NCBI RefSeq assembly: GCF_007988905.1
Contig: NZ_BJVA01000005.1
Location: 1 to 64,000 of the forward strand
Direction: 5' to 3'
DNA from: Gluconobacter kanchanaburiensis NBRC 103587
GTDB lineage: Bacteria > Pseudomonadota > Alphaproteobacteria > Acetobacterales > Acetobacteraceae
DNA length: 64,000 nucleotides
The translations under genes were made by a program, and so were the position numbers. Below the pieces are notes generated by a model that ran no database searches, was not told the origin of the DNA, and saw only the letters and a program-made list of their open reading frames with translations. Below, piece after piece: positions 1-9,526 of the stretch (the stretch's first letter is position 1; each line of letters starts with the position of its first letter).

Positions 1-2
1 AG

Positions 3-185
3 CATGGTGACATTCTGGTCGTGGATTCTGCCGTAGCGCCGCGTGCCGGCGTCGTTGTGGTCGCCGCGACAGTCCCTGTTGTCAGCCCGTTATACAACCC
101 GACTGGCGGAAATCGTACGAGCGATCAATCGTACGAGCGATCAGTTGGTGATAACTTCTGCTTACGCCTCATCTCGATCATTTGA
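3..185 (+). pseudogene. 3' end of a UmuD/LexA-like (S24 peptidase) reading frame, partial
   Basis: The frame is open from the left edge and starts HGDILVVDSAVAPRAGVVVV, which resembles the segment after the active-site region of UmuD-like S24 proteins (GDxLVVD..pxxG.iVva). After about residue 23 the similarity fades, and the expected 'DGEFTVKKL' type segment with the catalytic lysine is not visible. A 16-bp tandem duplication follows, and 16 is not a multiple of three. I infer a damaged or truncated umuD-like gene whose start lies outside the window. It could instead be an intact divergent protein; only the part to the left can settle this. Confidence 0.4.
111..142. repeat. 16-bp perfect tandem duplication
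   Basis: The unit AATCGTACGAGCGATC occurs twice head to tail (111-126 and 127-142). It lies inside the end of the UmuD-like frame and changes that frame because the unit length is not a multiple of three. Confidence 0.9.
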
Positions 186-272
186 GCGTTTATAGTGCTT
201 ACCCGAAAGCTGACATTGTTACGCGAAGCGCGACAGACGGAACGTGGTACTGTTGTCTCTGACAAAGCTTAT

Positions 273-1166
273 TCATACCTTGTAACGCAAAGCATCCAGA
301 ACAAGGTTGAAGGCTGGAGAAGGCTGACGCCTGCTTGGGTAATATAGATAATAGCCATCGAATGGCTCACACCACTCTTCAAGAATTTGCACCAAAGCTC
401 CGGAGGAAAGGTGATCTTTGACGTGATCCTCAAGCATGAAAGCAATACCGTGCCCGGTAAGAGCGGCTTCCACAATCAGATTGATATCGTTGAACACAAG
501 CTGTCCTTGCGTTTTAACCCGGATCTCTTTGCCATCGCGCTCAAACTCCCAAGAATATAATCCGCCAGAAGTCGGCAAGCGCAGATTGATGCAGTTATGG
601 TGAGCCAGATCGTAAGGCGTTTCTGGGATAGTCTTTCCGTTCAGGTACAATGGCGAGGCCACAGCAGCCATCCGAAGGCGTGGGCTGATTGGTACCGCAA
701 TCATGTCCTGCTCCAGTCTTTCTCCAAGCCTTATTCCCGCGTCATATCGCTCAGCCACAATATCGACGAGGCCTCCTTCGATATTGACTTCCACGTTGAT
801 GTCAGGATTTTCGGCTGTGAGACGATCAATAGCTGGCCAGAGCACTGCACGCGCCGCGTGAGAACTTGTCGTGATCCGAACAGTGCCAGCAGGGCGATCC
901 CGCAACTCGGCCAGTGCGGCAAGCTTCTGATCAATCTCCTCAAGGGCAGGACGTAGTGTTTCTATAAGGCGCTCGCCAGCCAATGTAGGTGCGACACTCC
1001 TGGTTGTACGTGTAAGGAGCCGGAGGCCCAATCTGGCTTCGAGCCGCCGAAGAGAATGACTGAGCGCAGATTGTGAAATACCAAGCTTGCCTGCGGCCTT
1101 GGTGAAGCTGCCTTCATCAGCAACTGCCATGAACATTGCCAAACTTCCAAGCTCTTCACGCCGCAT
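273..1166 (-). CDS. LysR-family transcriptional regulator
   Basis: A 297-residue protein, the usual length for the family. Residues 1-60 form the winged helix-turn-helix (SFTKAAGKLGISQSALSHSL followed by RRLEARLGLRLLTRTTR), and residues 90-297 match the substrate-binding domain with the 'AERYDAGIRLGERL' motif seen in the DsdC/PgrR-like subgroup. It is divergent from two aldo/keto reductases across 149 bp, the standard arrangement for a LysR protein controlling its neighbours. The effector is unknown. I infer that it regulates the reductases in response to an aldehyde or similar metabolite. Confidence 0.9.
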   Translation of the reverse strand: MRREELGSLAMFMAVADEGSFTKAAGKLGISQSALSHSLRRLEARLGLRLLTRTTRSVAPTLAGERLIETLRPALEEIDQKLAALAELRDRPAGTVRITTSSHAARAVLWPAIDRLTAENPDINVEVNIEGGLVDIVAERYDAGIRLGERLEQDMIAVPISPRLRMAAVASPLYLNGKTIPETPYDLAHHNCINLRLPTSGGLYSWEFERDGKEIRVKTQGQLVFNDINLIVEAALTGHGIAFMLEDHVKDHLSSGALVQILEEWCEPFDGYYLYYPSRRQPSPAFNLVLDALRYKV

Positions 1167-3184
<2,018 letters not shown>

Positions 3185-3195
3185 GAAGTATCCTC

Positions 3196-3984
3196 TCAGG
3201 GGTGTCTGTGTGAATTGAGATTGTTGCGGGTTTTATTCAAATCAAGTGAATGTTTTTTCGATTCATACGAGTTAAAGGGAATGTCCGAGTATCGACAATT
3301 TCGTTCATAACCGGACATTCTGTTTACCCCCATAGCGGTCATTCTTTCCCTTTTTTTACCCCCTATGAATGGTCGGATCTCTGTTCCAGGACAACGCGTG
3401 GGATCCGATACTAGCAATTCGACATGCGCTCCCAACGCCGCTCGGTCGGCCTCAATCAGAGCTGCCACAGCCTGTCGCACCTGATCATTCTGAACCAATA
3501 ATGCCCCAGCATAACCGACCTCTCGCCCAGCTTCGGCATCAGCCAGGGCAGAGAGCGGCACGAACTGGACAGGCACATTCAGGGTCTGACCCTTCGTCCG
3601 GCTGGCATCAGCCTGGAGCCCGAAGACGGGAGCGGCCGACGAAGCCGAGACGGAGAATGACCCCGACTGACTAAATGTCCCGGAGAGATCCATGGTCACT
3701 GGCCCTGCAATCATCGCCACGACCGGGTCTGACGTGTGCTGCGCGCATTGGAGCGCCCGGACGTTAGCATCGAATCGAGTCGCCTGATCGGCCGTCCAGT
3801 GCTGCACACCCGAGACACTGACGACACCGGCCTCCGTCAGGTCAGCCTGGACACCAGCGATGGCCTGACTGATCGTGACGGGCACGACGGATCCGGACGA
3901 GCAGCTAGCCAGCACCAGACAAAGCAATGTCGTCTGCACCTTTCGCATACACGGAAAATGACGCTGATTTCTTGCGTTATTCAT
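3196..3984 (-). CDS. Prophage lipoprotein of unknown function
   Basis: 262 residues with a lipoprotein signal: MRKVQTTLLCLVLASC with a LASC lipobox. The 3984 start overlaps the stop of the papain-like gene as ATGA, which supports translational coupling; the alternative ATG at 3948 would give the cleaner signal peptide. The middle is Ser/Ala/Val-rich without a family I recognise. The last 50 or so residues (after IRPFIGGKKRER) are basic and Asn-rich, differ in composition from the rest, and contain a 9-bp inverted repeat in the DNA. The gene end may therefore run across the phage-host junction. It is the last gene of the leftward phage transcription unit. Confidence 0.6.
   Translation of the reverse strand: MNNARNQRHFPCMRKVQTTLLCLVLASCSSGSVVPVTISQAIAGVQADLTEAGVVSVSGVQHWTADQATRFDANVRALQCAQHTSDPVVAMIAGPVTMDLSGTFSQSGSFSVSASSAAPVFGLQADASRTKGQTLNVPVQFVPLSALADAEAGREVGYAGALLVQNDQVRQAVAALIEADRAALGAHVELLVSDPTRCPGTEIRPFIGGKKRERMTAMGVNRMSGYERNCRYSDIPFNSYESKKHSLDLNKTRNNLNSHRHP
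3279..3320. repeat. 9-bp inverted repeat near the left prophage end
   Basis: GAATGTCCG at 3279-3287 and its exact complement CGGACATTC at 3312-3320, separated by 24 bp. It lies inside the 3' end of the lipoprotein gene and close to the expected left attachment site. The role is unknown. Confidence 0.6.
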
Positions 3985-4733
3985 GCCGCTCGCACTTCCG
4001 CCAGTAGCGCGTCGAAGCCTTCCCCGGTCGGGGCCGTGCCAGGAACACCCAGCCAGTTCTCCCGTGACAGCAGGCCGTAAGCCTCGTCGGCAATCCGCGT
4101 GAAGGTGTCCCAGGGCATGAAGGTGCGAGCGCCCCAGGTGTTGAAAAACACGCCATCCGGATTGTATCCGACAAGTGCGATGGCATGGCCTCCGGCAGGC
4201 GTGTGATCGGTGATGGCATCCCAGTCCCAGGTCTCGCCCAGACCCAGATCCATAAAGCCTTGTGGCACTTGTACACCCGCCAGCACGCCGCCCAGATAGG
4301 CGATGGCGCGACGGATTCCGACAACGTCCGTGGGCACGATGGAGCCATAGGCCGTCAGGTAATCGCGGGTCTGTCCCGGCCGAAGCAATCCATCACGGCG
4401 CCAGGCGTTCAGTTCGTCCAGCAGGATGGTGCCGTCGTCATTGGCACCGGTTACAGGATCAAAGCCCGTGAGCGCCGCATAATTCGCCAGCACGGTTTCG
4501 GTTGAGAGCATGACCAGACCCTGCGCGGCCTTCGTCCAGGTCGCCACCAGCGCGGCATGAGCTGCAAAAGCACCGCAGCCGAAGCGGTCATTGCCCCACA
4601 TCTGATAGGGCACATTCTGCGACCAGTCGCGTTCAGCCGGCACGGCTGGCAGGCAGACCGCCAATGCCCGGCCAAGGCGATAGGTACGCGGATCGTGTTT
4701 CGGGGCGCGTTTGCCCAGTTTTCTGTCCTGCAT
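3981..4733 (-). CDS. Papain-like cysteine peptidase fold protein
   Basis: 250 residues. Around C53 the sequence MWGNDRFGCGAFAAHAA resembles the 'N-D/Q..G.CxxxA' active-site helix of papain-like (C1/C39-like) proteins. H183 lies in GGHAIALVGYN and N198 in FFNTWGARTFMPW, giving the order Cys-His-Asn typical of the fold. No signal peptide is seen. A terminator just upstream separates it from the tail genes, so it and the lipoprotein may have their own promoter, which is a pattern of cargo genes. Possible roles are processing of a phage or host protein or peptidoglycan-peptide cleavage; none is proven. Confidence 0.7.
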   Translation of the reverse strand: MQDRKLGKRAPKHDPRTYRLGRALAVCLPAVPAERDWSQNVPYQMWGNDRFGCGAFAAHAALVATWTKAAQGLVMLSTETVLANYAALTGFDPVTGANDDGTILLDELNAWRRDGLLRPGQTRDYLTAYGSIVPTDVVGIRRAIAYLGGVLAGVQVPQGFMDLGLGETWDWDAITDHTPAGGHAIALVGYNPDGVFFNTWGARTFMPWDTFTRIADEAYGLLSRENWLGVPGTAPTGEGFDALLAEVRAA

Positions 4734-4748
4734 AGGATCTCCAGAAAC

Positions 4749-4775
4749 AAAAAAAGAGGGGAGCAGCCGCTCCCC
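4749..4775 (-). terminator. Intrinsic terminator at the end of the tail gene run
   Basis: A 7-bp GC-rich stem (GGGGAGC/GCTCCCC, 4758-4775) with a 4-nt loop. Read on the minus strand it is followed by seven T residues. It stops leftward late transcription after the broken hub gene and lies just before the ribosome site (GGAGATCCT) of the papain-like gene. Confidence 0.8.
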
Positions 4776-4799
4776 TTTTGCGTCATGTAGCGAAAATGG

Positions 4800-5601
4800 T
4801 CAGACGCCCTGATAGATCCGGGCGCGGATCAGCTCCGGAGACTGGATAGGCGCGGCATAGGGCGCGGCCGTGACACCGGCCAGTGCTTCGACCAGCGGGA
4901 TCATCGCCTGCACGGTCTGCATGTAGGTCGCAGCGGATGCCGAATAGGCCTTCACGATAGGCGTTGCGATCGCCAGCAGGGTTTCGAGATCCGTGCCAAG
5001 GCTCTTGGCCCAGCCCTTGCCGGTCTCCACCGTGATGGAGCCGTTCGAGTTGGCCGCGACCTGCGCCGTCACGCTGCGGATCTGCGCGACCAGGTTGTCG
5101 AACTTCGCCTTGTCAGCAGCGGACAGATGGCTTTCCAGATCGGGGATGCCTTCGATTGCCTGGACGGCATAGGCGATGGCCGTGGCGTCATTGTTCAGCG
5201 CAGCCGTGTTGAAGCTGGCCGTGTTGGCGGTCGTGGTGCAGGCCGCCCTCGTCCCCTGCCTGCACCTGGACCGTCGCGCCAGAGAAACGGGTGTTCGTCT
5301 GGTTTGTGGTGTTCGTCATCGCAATGACCACAGAAAGTCGGTTCATCATGGCGAGCGTCATGCCCTCAACGCGGAGGGAGAGCTGAGAACCTGTAAACAT
5401 CCCCGCATTCGTCACGGTCGCCCGCACACGAAGCCCCGAAAGCGTCACCTTGTCCGCCGTGCTACCCGGTCCGATGGCTCCGGTTGAGACGGTGAAAGAC
5501 ACGTCAATCTGCTTCTTGGTGAAGCTCGGCTTGCGGCGTGAGGCCGTGAATGTAGTTGTGCCACTCACGGGCGATCCTTTCTGACTCCCCATCCGCCCCA
5601 A
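4800..5601 (-). pseudogene. Baseplate hub-like gene, truncated and joined out of frame to a second segment
   Basis: From 5601 the first frame gives about 118 residues resembling a myovirus baseplate hub start (KKQIDVSFTVSTGAIG, TLSGLRVRATVTNAG, LSLRVEGMTLAMMNRLS, VQVQAGDE). Within a GC-rich stretch near 5240-5255 that frame turns into an unlikely tail and stops at 5188. The next frame is open through the same point (ACTTTANTASFNTAALNNDA) to a stop at 4800 and has no good start of its own. The span is 802 nt, one more than a multiple of three. Either one extra base breaks a 266-residue protein, or a deletion fused the hub 5' end to the 3' end of a distal tail gene. The second view fits the absence of all other baseplate and fibre genes. 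Confidence 0.6.
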
Positions 5602-5637
5602 ACTCCGGCATGTTGCAGAGTGTGAATGGAGGGGCGG

Positions 5638-6672
5638 ATGTTTCGTGAATTATTCTTGTGCACTGGGATGATTGCTTGCACGATAGGTGGAGCTGCAGCG
5701 CAATCATACAGTCCGGATTTCGATTGTTCTCGCGTCAATCCGACAGACAGTATCGCCGAACTTCTTTGTCACAATAGTGACTCTGCAAAATCAGAATTAA
5801 TTTTTGATCAGACTTATTATGCTCTTCGTCAGCAGGTCGGGCGCCAGGGCTGGCAGAGCCTAAAAAGAGAAGTTATTGCAGACCAGCAGAACACAGCAAG
5901 CTGTATTCATGGAAATCCTGATCCGAATAATACACAAGCATTACCTGTAGATCCGATTTGTTACCAAGAAAAAACAGCTGAAGTAACTAATAAATACCGT
6001 TCCCAGCTATCGGGTGCCGCATTGGAAGAAGCCTCCAGACCTATTGATCGGCATATCGCTCTACAACAGAAGCTTGTTGATCTGGGATACCTCCCTTCAG
6101 GCACGAAGGCTGACGGCATTTACGGAGAAGGGACACGACAAGCAATTATGACGTGGCAGCGCGTCAGTGGACGCCCTGCATCAAGCGGATTTATTTCAAA
6201 CGAAGATGCATCAGTTTTGTTATCTGGTGGAAAGCCCGCAGTTGCGCAGCCGAAAATATCAACAACCGAAGAAACGAATACTTCCGCAATAGTTGTTCCG
6301 GACAACGAGGGCATTAAAGGTATAGCGACGTACGGCAAAGATGTCTGGGAGGCCTGCTCTGGGCAGATAAATTCGATTCCCTTTAATGGTGGCCGCTCCT
6401 TTAACCCATTTGCTACCGAGGGGTTATGTTATGAGCTAACCATTGGAACGATGGCTCAACCTCAATGGCTTGATGCCAATTCTGCGCTCTTTATTTCAGT
6501 AAATTCTGATGTATACCCAAATATTCTTGTTGAAAGTGATGGACCTCTCCAAATTGGGAAAGATGCAGTTGTTATAGGTGTTAAACCTCAACAGTACACA
6601 AGTGCCCTTGGCGCTCTGGAGACCCCAATGACCGTGAAGGTTTTGAAATATTATTCTTCTTTCGGTCGCTAG
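5638..6672 (+). CDS. Secreted LprI/DUF1311-like and peptidoglycan-binding protein (prophage cargo)
   Basis: 344 residues, chosen to start at the ATG with a strong ribosome site (GGAGGGGCGG) rather than four codons earlier. A signal peptide (MFRELFLCTGMIACTIGGAAAQ) is followed by a Cys-containing DUF1311/LprI-like region (about 28-125) and a PG_binding_1 domain (about 139-190: ALQQKLVDLGYLPS, GIYGEGTRQAIMTWQ). The C-terminal 130 residues are not recognised. It is exported and may bind the cell wall. It lies antisense within the leftward tail operon, is more AT-rich than its neighbours, and occupies the place where further baseplate genes might be expected, so it is probably an acquired moron. 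Confidence 0.75.
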   Translation: MFRELFLCTGMIACTIGGAAAQSYSPDFDCSRVNPTDSIAELLCHNSDSAKSELIFDQTYYALRQQVGRQGWQSLKREVIADQQNTASCIHGNPDPNNTQALPVDPICYQEKTAEVTNKYRSQLSGAALEEASRPIDRHIALQQKLVDLGYLPSGTKADGIYGEGTRQAIMTWQRVSGRPASSGFISNEDASVLLSGGKPAVAQPKISTTEETNTSAIVVPDNEGIKGIATYGKDVWEACSGQINSIPFNGGRSFNPFATEGLCYELTIGTMAQPQWLDANSALFISVNSDVYPNILVESDGPLQIGKDAVVIGVKPQQYTSALGALETPMTVKVLKYYSSFGR

Positions 6673-6674
6673 TA

Positions 6675-6974
6675 TCATTGGCTTTCAGCAAAAGTCAGCA
6701 CATACCGGCCACCCAGCCCGTCATAGGTCGGATTGTCGCTGCCTTGTGTATCCACGAACACGAAGTCACCACCCAGGCCGAGATAGTCCGTATGCACCAC
6801 CGGGTTCAGGTTCTGGCAGATGGCCCCGGCCACAATCCGCTCGTCATTCAGCCAGATGTCCATGAAGAGACCGGTTGAGCGCTGATAGACGTCCAGCCGG
6901 ACAAGCTGCTGGTTCAGGACGACATTCAGGGTTTGACTGGCCGTCGCCGCCAAGGGGATCTGAACGGCATTCAC
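6675..6974 (-). CDS. Phage baseplate plug protein (DUF6983-like)
   Basis: 99 residues from a GTG that overlaps the upstream stop as GTGA. The sequence VNAVQIPLAATASQTLNVVL, then MDIWLNDERIVAGAICQNLN and LGGDFVFVDTQGSDNPTYDG, follows the pattern of small beta-rich plug proteins that close the tail tube in DUF3383-type myoviruses. It follows the Dit-like gene directly, as usual. Longer upstream frames overlap the Dit-like gene and are not coding. Confidence 0.75.
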   Translation of the reverse strand: MNAVQIPLAATASQTLNVVLNQQLVRLDVYQRSTGLFMDIWLNDERIVAGAICQNLNPVVHTDYLGLGGDFVFVDTQGSDNPTYDGLGGRYVLTFAESQ

Positions 6975-7693
6975 AAGGTCACTCCCATCAGGGAAGTCTG
7001 CACGGGCAGGGACGGGGTTGTCGTCTGAACCGTGCCGTTCTGGACGGCCTGAGCGCCTTGAGGCTGAGCCGTGTTCGTATAAGCAGCTGTGCCCGTATTC
7101 CGGATCTGCCGGATCATGATCTCGGCCATCAGCATGGTAACACCACTCCTGCTTTCCCGACGCCAGCGATATCCGAGGATATTGGCGTTCGTCGCCGTAA
7201 ATTCTGGCGTCACCACGGAATAGAGGTTCGTGTCCGCGCAAAGGCTTTCGAGCGTGGACAGAAACGATGCCCGGACGTGCTGCCCTGTTGCGCCGGACAG
7301 ATTGGGGATCAGCTTCGTGATGGCGGACAGCAGCCCGTCTGATCCGGTCTCACTACCATCGCACACCATGATTACCCGGGCGTTATAGGGCACCTTCACC
7401 TTATTGTAAGATGCAAATGCACCACCTTCCAGCGGGGCATCCGAGACCGTGTAGCTGTTTTCGTACTCCACCCCCATCACGCGCCCGGATGTCAGAAGCT
7501 GCTGGTTCCCGGTCCCGAAAATTCCCCACTGCTTGGCAGCTTGGGAAGTGATGTAATTCTGAACCACTCCGGCGAGTGCCGTAGACGCAACTGCATCCAC
7601 GCCAGCACCGATCGACTGACCAAGAAGGGCAGGGACGCCCACCGCAACCGGGATGTCCCAGACAGAAGGCATGGAAACGGGGGCAAATGCCAT
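6971..7693 (-). CDS. Dit-like phage tail/baseplate protein
   Basis: 240 residues. The central stretch YENSYTVSDAPLEGGAFASY followed by NKVKVPYNARVIM matches the beta-barrel of Dit-like tail proteins, which dock the tail tube to the baseplate. The N-terminus is hydrophobic and Ala/Val-rich. The start overlaps the tape measure stop (TGATG), and the stop overlaps the plug start, so three tail genes are translationally coupled. The family assignment is from motif pattern and position. Confidence 0.7.
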   Translation of the reverse strand: MAFAPVSMPSVWDIPVAVGVPALLGQSIGAGVDAVASTALAGVVQNYITSQAAKQWGIFGTGNQQLLTSGRVMGVEYENSYTVSDAPLEGGAFASYNKVKVPYNARVIMVCDGSETGSDGLLSAITKLIPNLSGATGQHVRASFLSTLESLCADTNLYSVVTPEFTATNANILGYRWRRESRSGVTMLMAEIMIRQIRNTGTAAYTNTAQPQGAQAVQNGTVQTTTPSLPVQTSLMGVTL

Positions 7694-9519
7694 CAGGTCT
7701 GTCCTTGCGCGTTTATGAGAGGGAGAGTCCGGCGAAGTTCTTCATGGAAATCGCGGACAAGCTGCTGGGGATTGTCCGTGTTTGCATGGATATGGACATC
7801 GCCCACGTGGACTTCCGTTGTGTGCGTGGTGTTCCCTGTAGCGCCCTGCGCCGCGATAGCGGCCGTAGCCGCGTCGGAATACCGCGTGCCGGCCGTCCCG
7901 AACGCATCATGCCCGATCTGCCCGGTACGCATCCAATTCAGAGCCCCGCCTGCGCCCTGATTGTGAGCATAGGCGAGGATGGCATACTGACGAGACAGGG
8001 AAGCGTTGCGGAAGTCCTCGCTCTTGGAGCTGAGCACGGCCGCGTTCTGCTCGGTGCAAGCCTTGAAGAACCGTTCCTGCATCGCGGGATCGTTCAGGAA
8101 CTGGCTTTGTGACGGGACAGCTTCATGCAGACGTCGGGCCGCGTCCTGAATGGCTCCCGCGCCCATCTGATACTTCCCGGCATACTTTCCGCCTGCGCCG
8201 CCCATGATGTCGTAACGTCCGTGGCTCTCAATCCCGGCCACGCTCCGCGCAAATGCCCCGAATGGATCAGGGCCGAACGCACCCCGCGCCCGTAGACGAT
8301 CAACTGCGCCGCTTTCGCCTTTGTTGAGGCCTTCCGCATGGAGCGCGGCATAGCCAACCGCTCCCCAGCCAGTCAGGCGGGTTGCGAGTAACGCCGCCCG
8401 GCCAAGAGTGAGGGAGCCACCGGCTGCGTCTGTCCTTTCGGCCAGATATGGCGAGAGCTTTCCACCTCCCATCCTTTCCGCTTCTGATGCTGCTCCGGGA
8501 CGCTTTGCTGCGCCTTCCTTTGTGCCTGCACCTGCGCCACCTCCGCACTCACACCCGCAAGCGGCGCTCTTCAGTGCTTCGATATTTGCCCCACCCATGA
8601 GAAGGGCCTTGATCCCTCGGATAGCCATGACGCCCGTGACAGCAGTTCCCACGGCTCCGAGAGCGGTCCCGAGAGCGACCACGCCAAGTGTGATCTCCCC
8701 AATGTGTTTGGCAAGATCCGGGTTTTCTTTCTCCCAGGCGGTAATTTTTGTCACCACGCCATCAATGGCAGGCGTCAAATCGCCAAGGATTGCCCTGCCG
8801 AGACCTTCCGTCGTCGTGGTCAGATCGACCCAGTCTTTCAAGAGCTGCTGGCTATCCCGGATCTGATCCGAGGTTGGGCCCGCATTTCTGAACTGGTTCT
8901 GCAATTTATCGAACGCGGCCGTGGTCTGGTCGATCAGGTTGATCTCGCCCTGACCGATACCAAGCTGGGACAGAAGGGTGTTCTTGACGCCCTGATCCAT
9001 CCCTTGCGTAGCCCGGTTGAGCTGTTTGAGAATGTCCTCTCTGATATGGCCGCGCTGATCTGTATAGTTTCGGACGCCAAGCTGACCCATGATGCGCTGG
9101 AGGTTGCCTGCCTGAGCGGGGTCCACCAGCATGCCCTGCATCGCCTGAAAAGATGCCCCGACCTCCTGCGCCGATCCACCTACAGCCATGACGGCACGCT
9201 GCATCTGGTACAGCTTGCGCGGGTCCATATCGAGCCGCTGCGCCATGTAGCCCAACTCCGCATTGGAGCGGGTGATCTCGGATGTGAAGGTTTTGAGTGT
9301 GCGCCCACCCGTGAAGACGGCCAGCAGGGCGAGGGCTTCCGTGCGGGCGCGGGAAAACCCATCCGCCGCAGCCTTGCCGCTGTCAGCAAGGGCGCTCTGC
9401 GTCTTGGACGCGCTGCGCTCGACCTGATCGAGGCTTTTGGACGCCTGCTGCGCGCCCTTGGCGACGCCTCGACCATCAAGGCCAAGCTGAATGACCAGAC
9501 TGTCAATGACGTTCGGCAT
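7693..9519 (-). CDS. Tail tape measure protein with lytic-transglycosylase-like domain
   Basis: 608 residues. The N-terminus (VIDSLVIQLGLDGRGVAKG) and long Gln/Ala-rich helical region are typical of tape measures. A hydrophobic segment lies at about 273-303. A Cys-rich spot (CGCECGG) is at 321-327. From about 420 there is a lysozyme-fold segment with IESHGRYD, E431 as probable catalytic Glu, and GKYAGKYQMG, as in transglycosylase domains used for cell-wall passage. The C-terminus ends in a VHVGDVHIHAN beta motif. It is short for a contractile phage, implying a short tail. Confidence 0.88.
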   Translation of the reverse strand: MPNVIDSLVIQLGLDGRGVAKGAQQASKSLDQVERSASKTQSALADSGKAAADGFSRARTEALALLAVFTGGRTLKTFTSEITRSNAELGYMAQRLDMDPRKLYQMQRAVMAVGGSAQEVGASFQAMQGMLVDPAQAGNLQRIMGQLGVRNYTDQRGHIREDILKQLNRATQGMDQGVKNTLLSQLGIGQGEINLIDQTTAAFDKLQNQFRNAGPTSDQIRDSQQLLKDWVDLTTTTEGLGRAILGDLTPAIDGVVTKITAWEKENPDLAKHIGEITLGVVALGTALGAVGTAVTGVMAIRGIKALLMGGANIEALKSAACGCECGGGAGAGTKEGAAKRPGAASEAERMGGGKLSPYLAERTDAAGGSLTLGRAALLATRLTGWGAVGYAALHAEGLNKGESGAVDRLRARGAFGPDPFGAFARSVAGIESHGRYDIMGGAGGKYAGKYQMGAGAIQDAARRLHEAVPSQSQFLNDPAMQERFFKACTEQNAAVLSSKSEDFRNASLSRQYAILAYAHNQGAGGALNWMRTGQIGHDAFGTAGTRYSDAATAAIAAQGATGNTTHTTEVHVGDVHIHANTDNPQQLVRDFHEELRRTLPLINAQGQT

Positions 9520-9526
9520 GCTGGTC

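Noticed and set aside
3215-3240. TGCGGGTT match to 35824-35831 as a possible att core
   Set aside because: Eight bases only, not within the tRNA, and flanks do not match; expected by chance at an appreciable rate.
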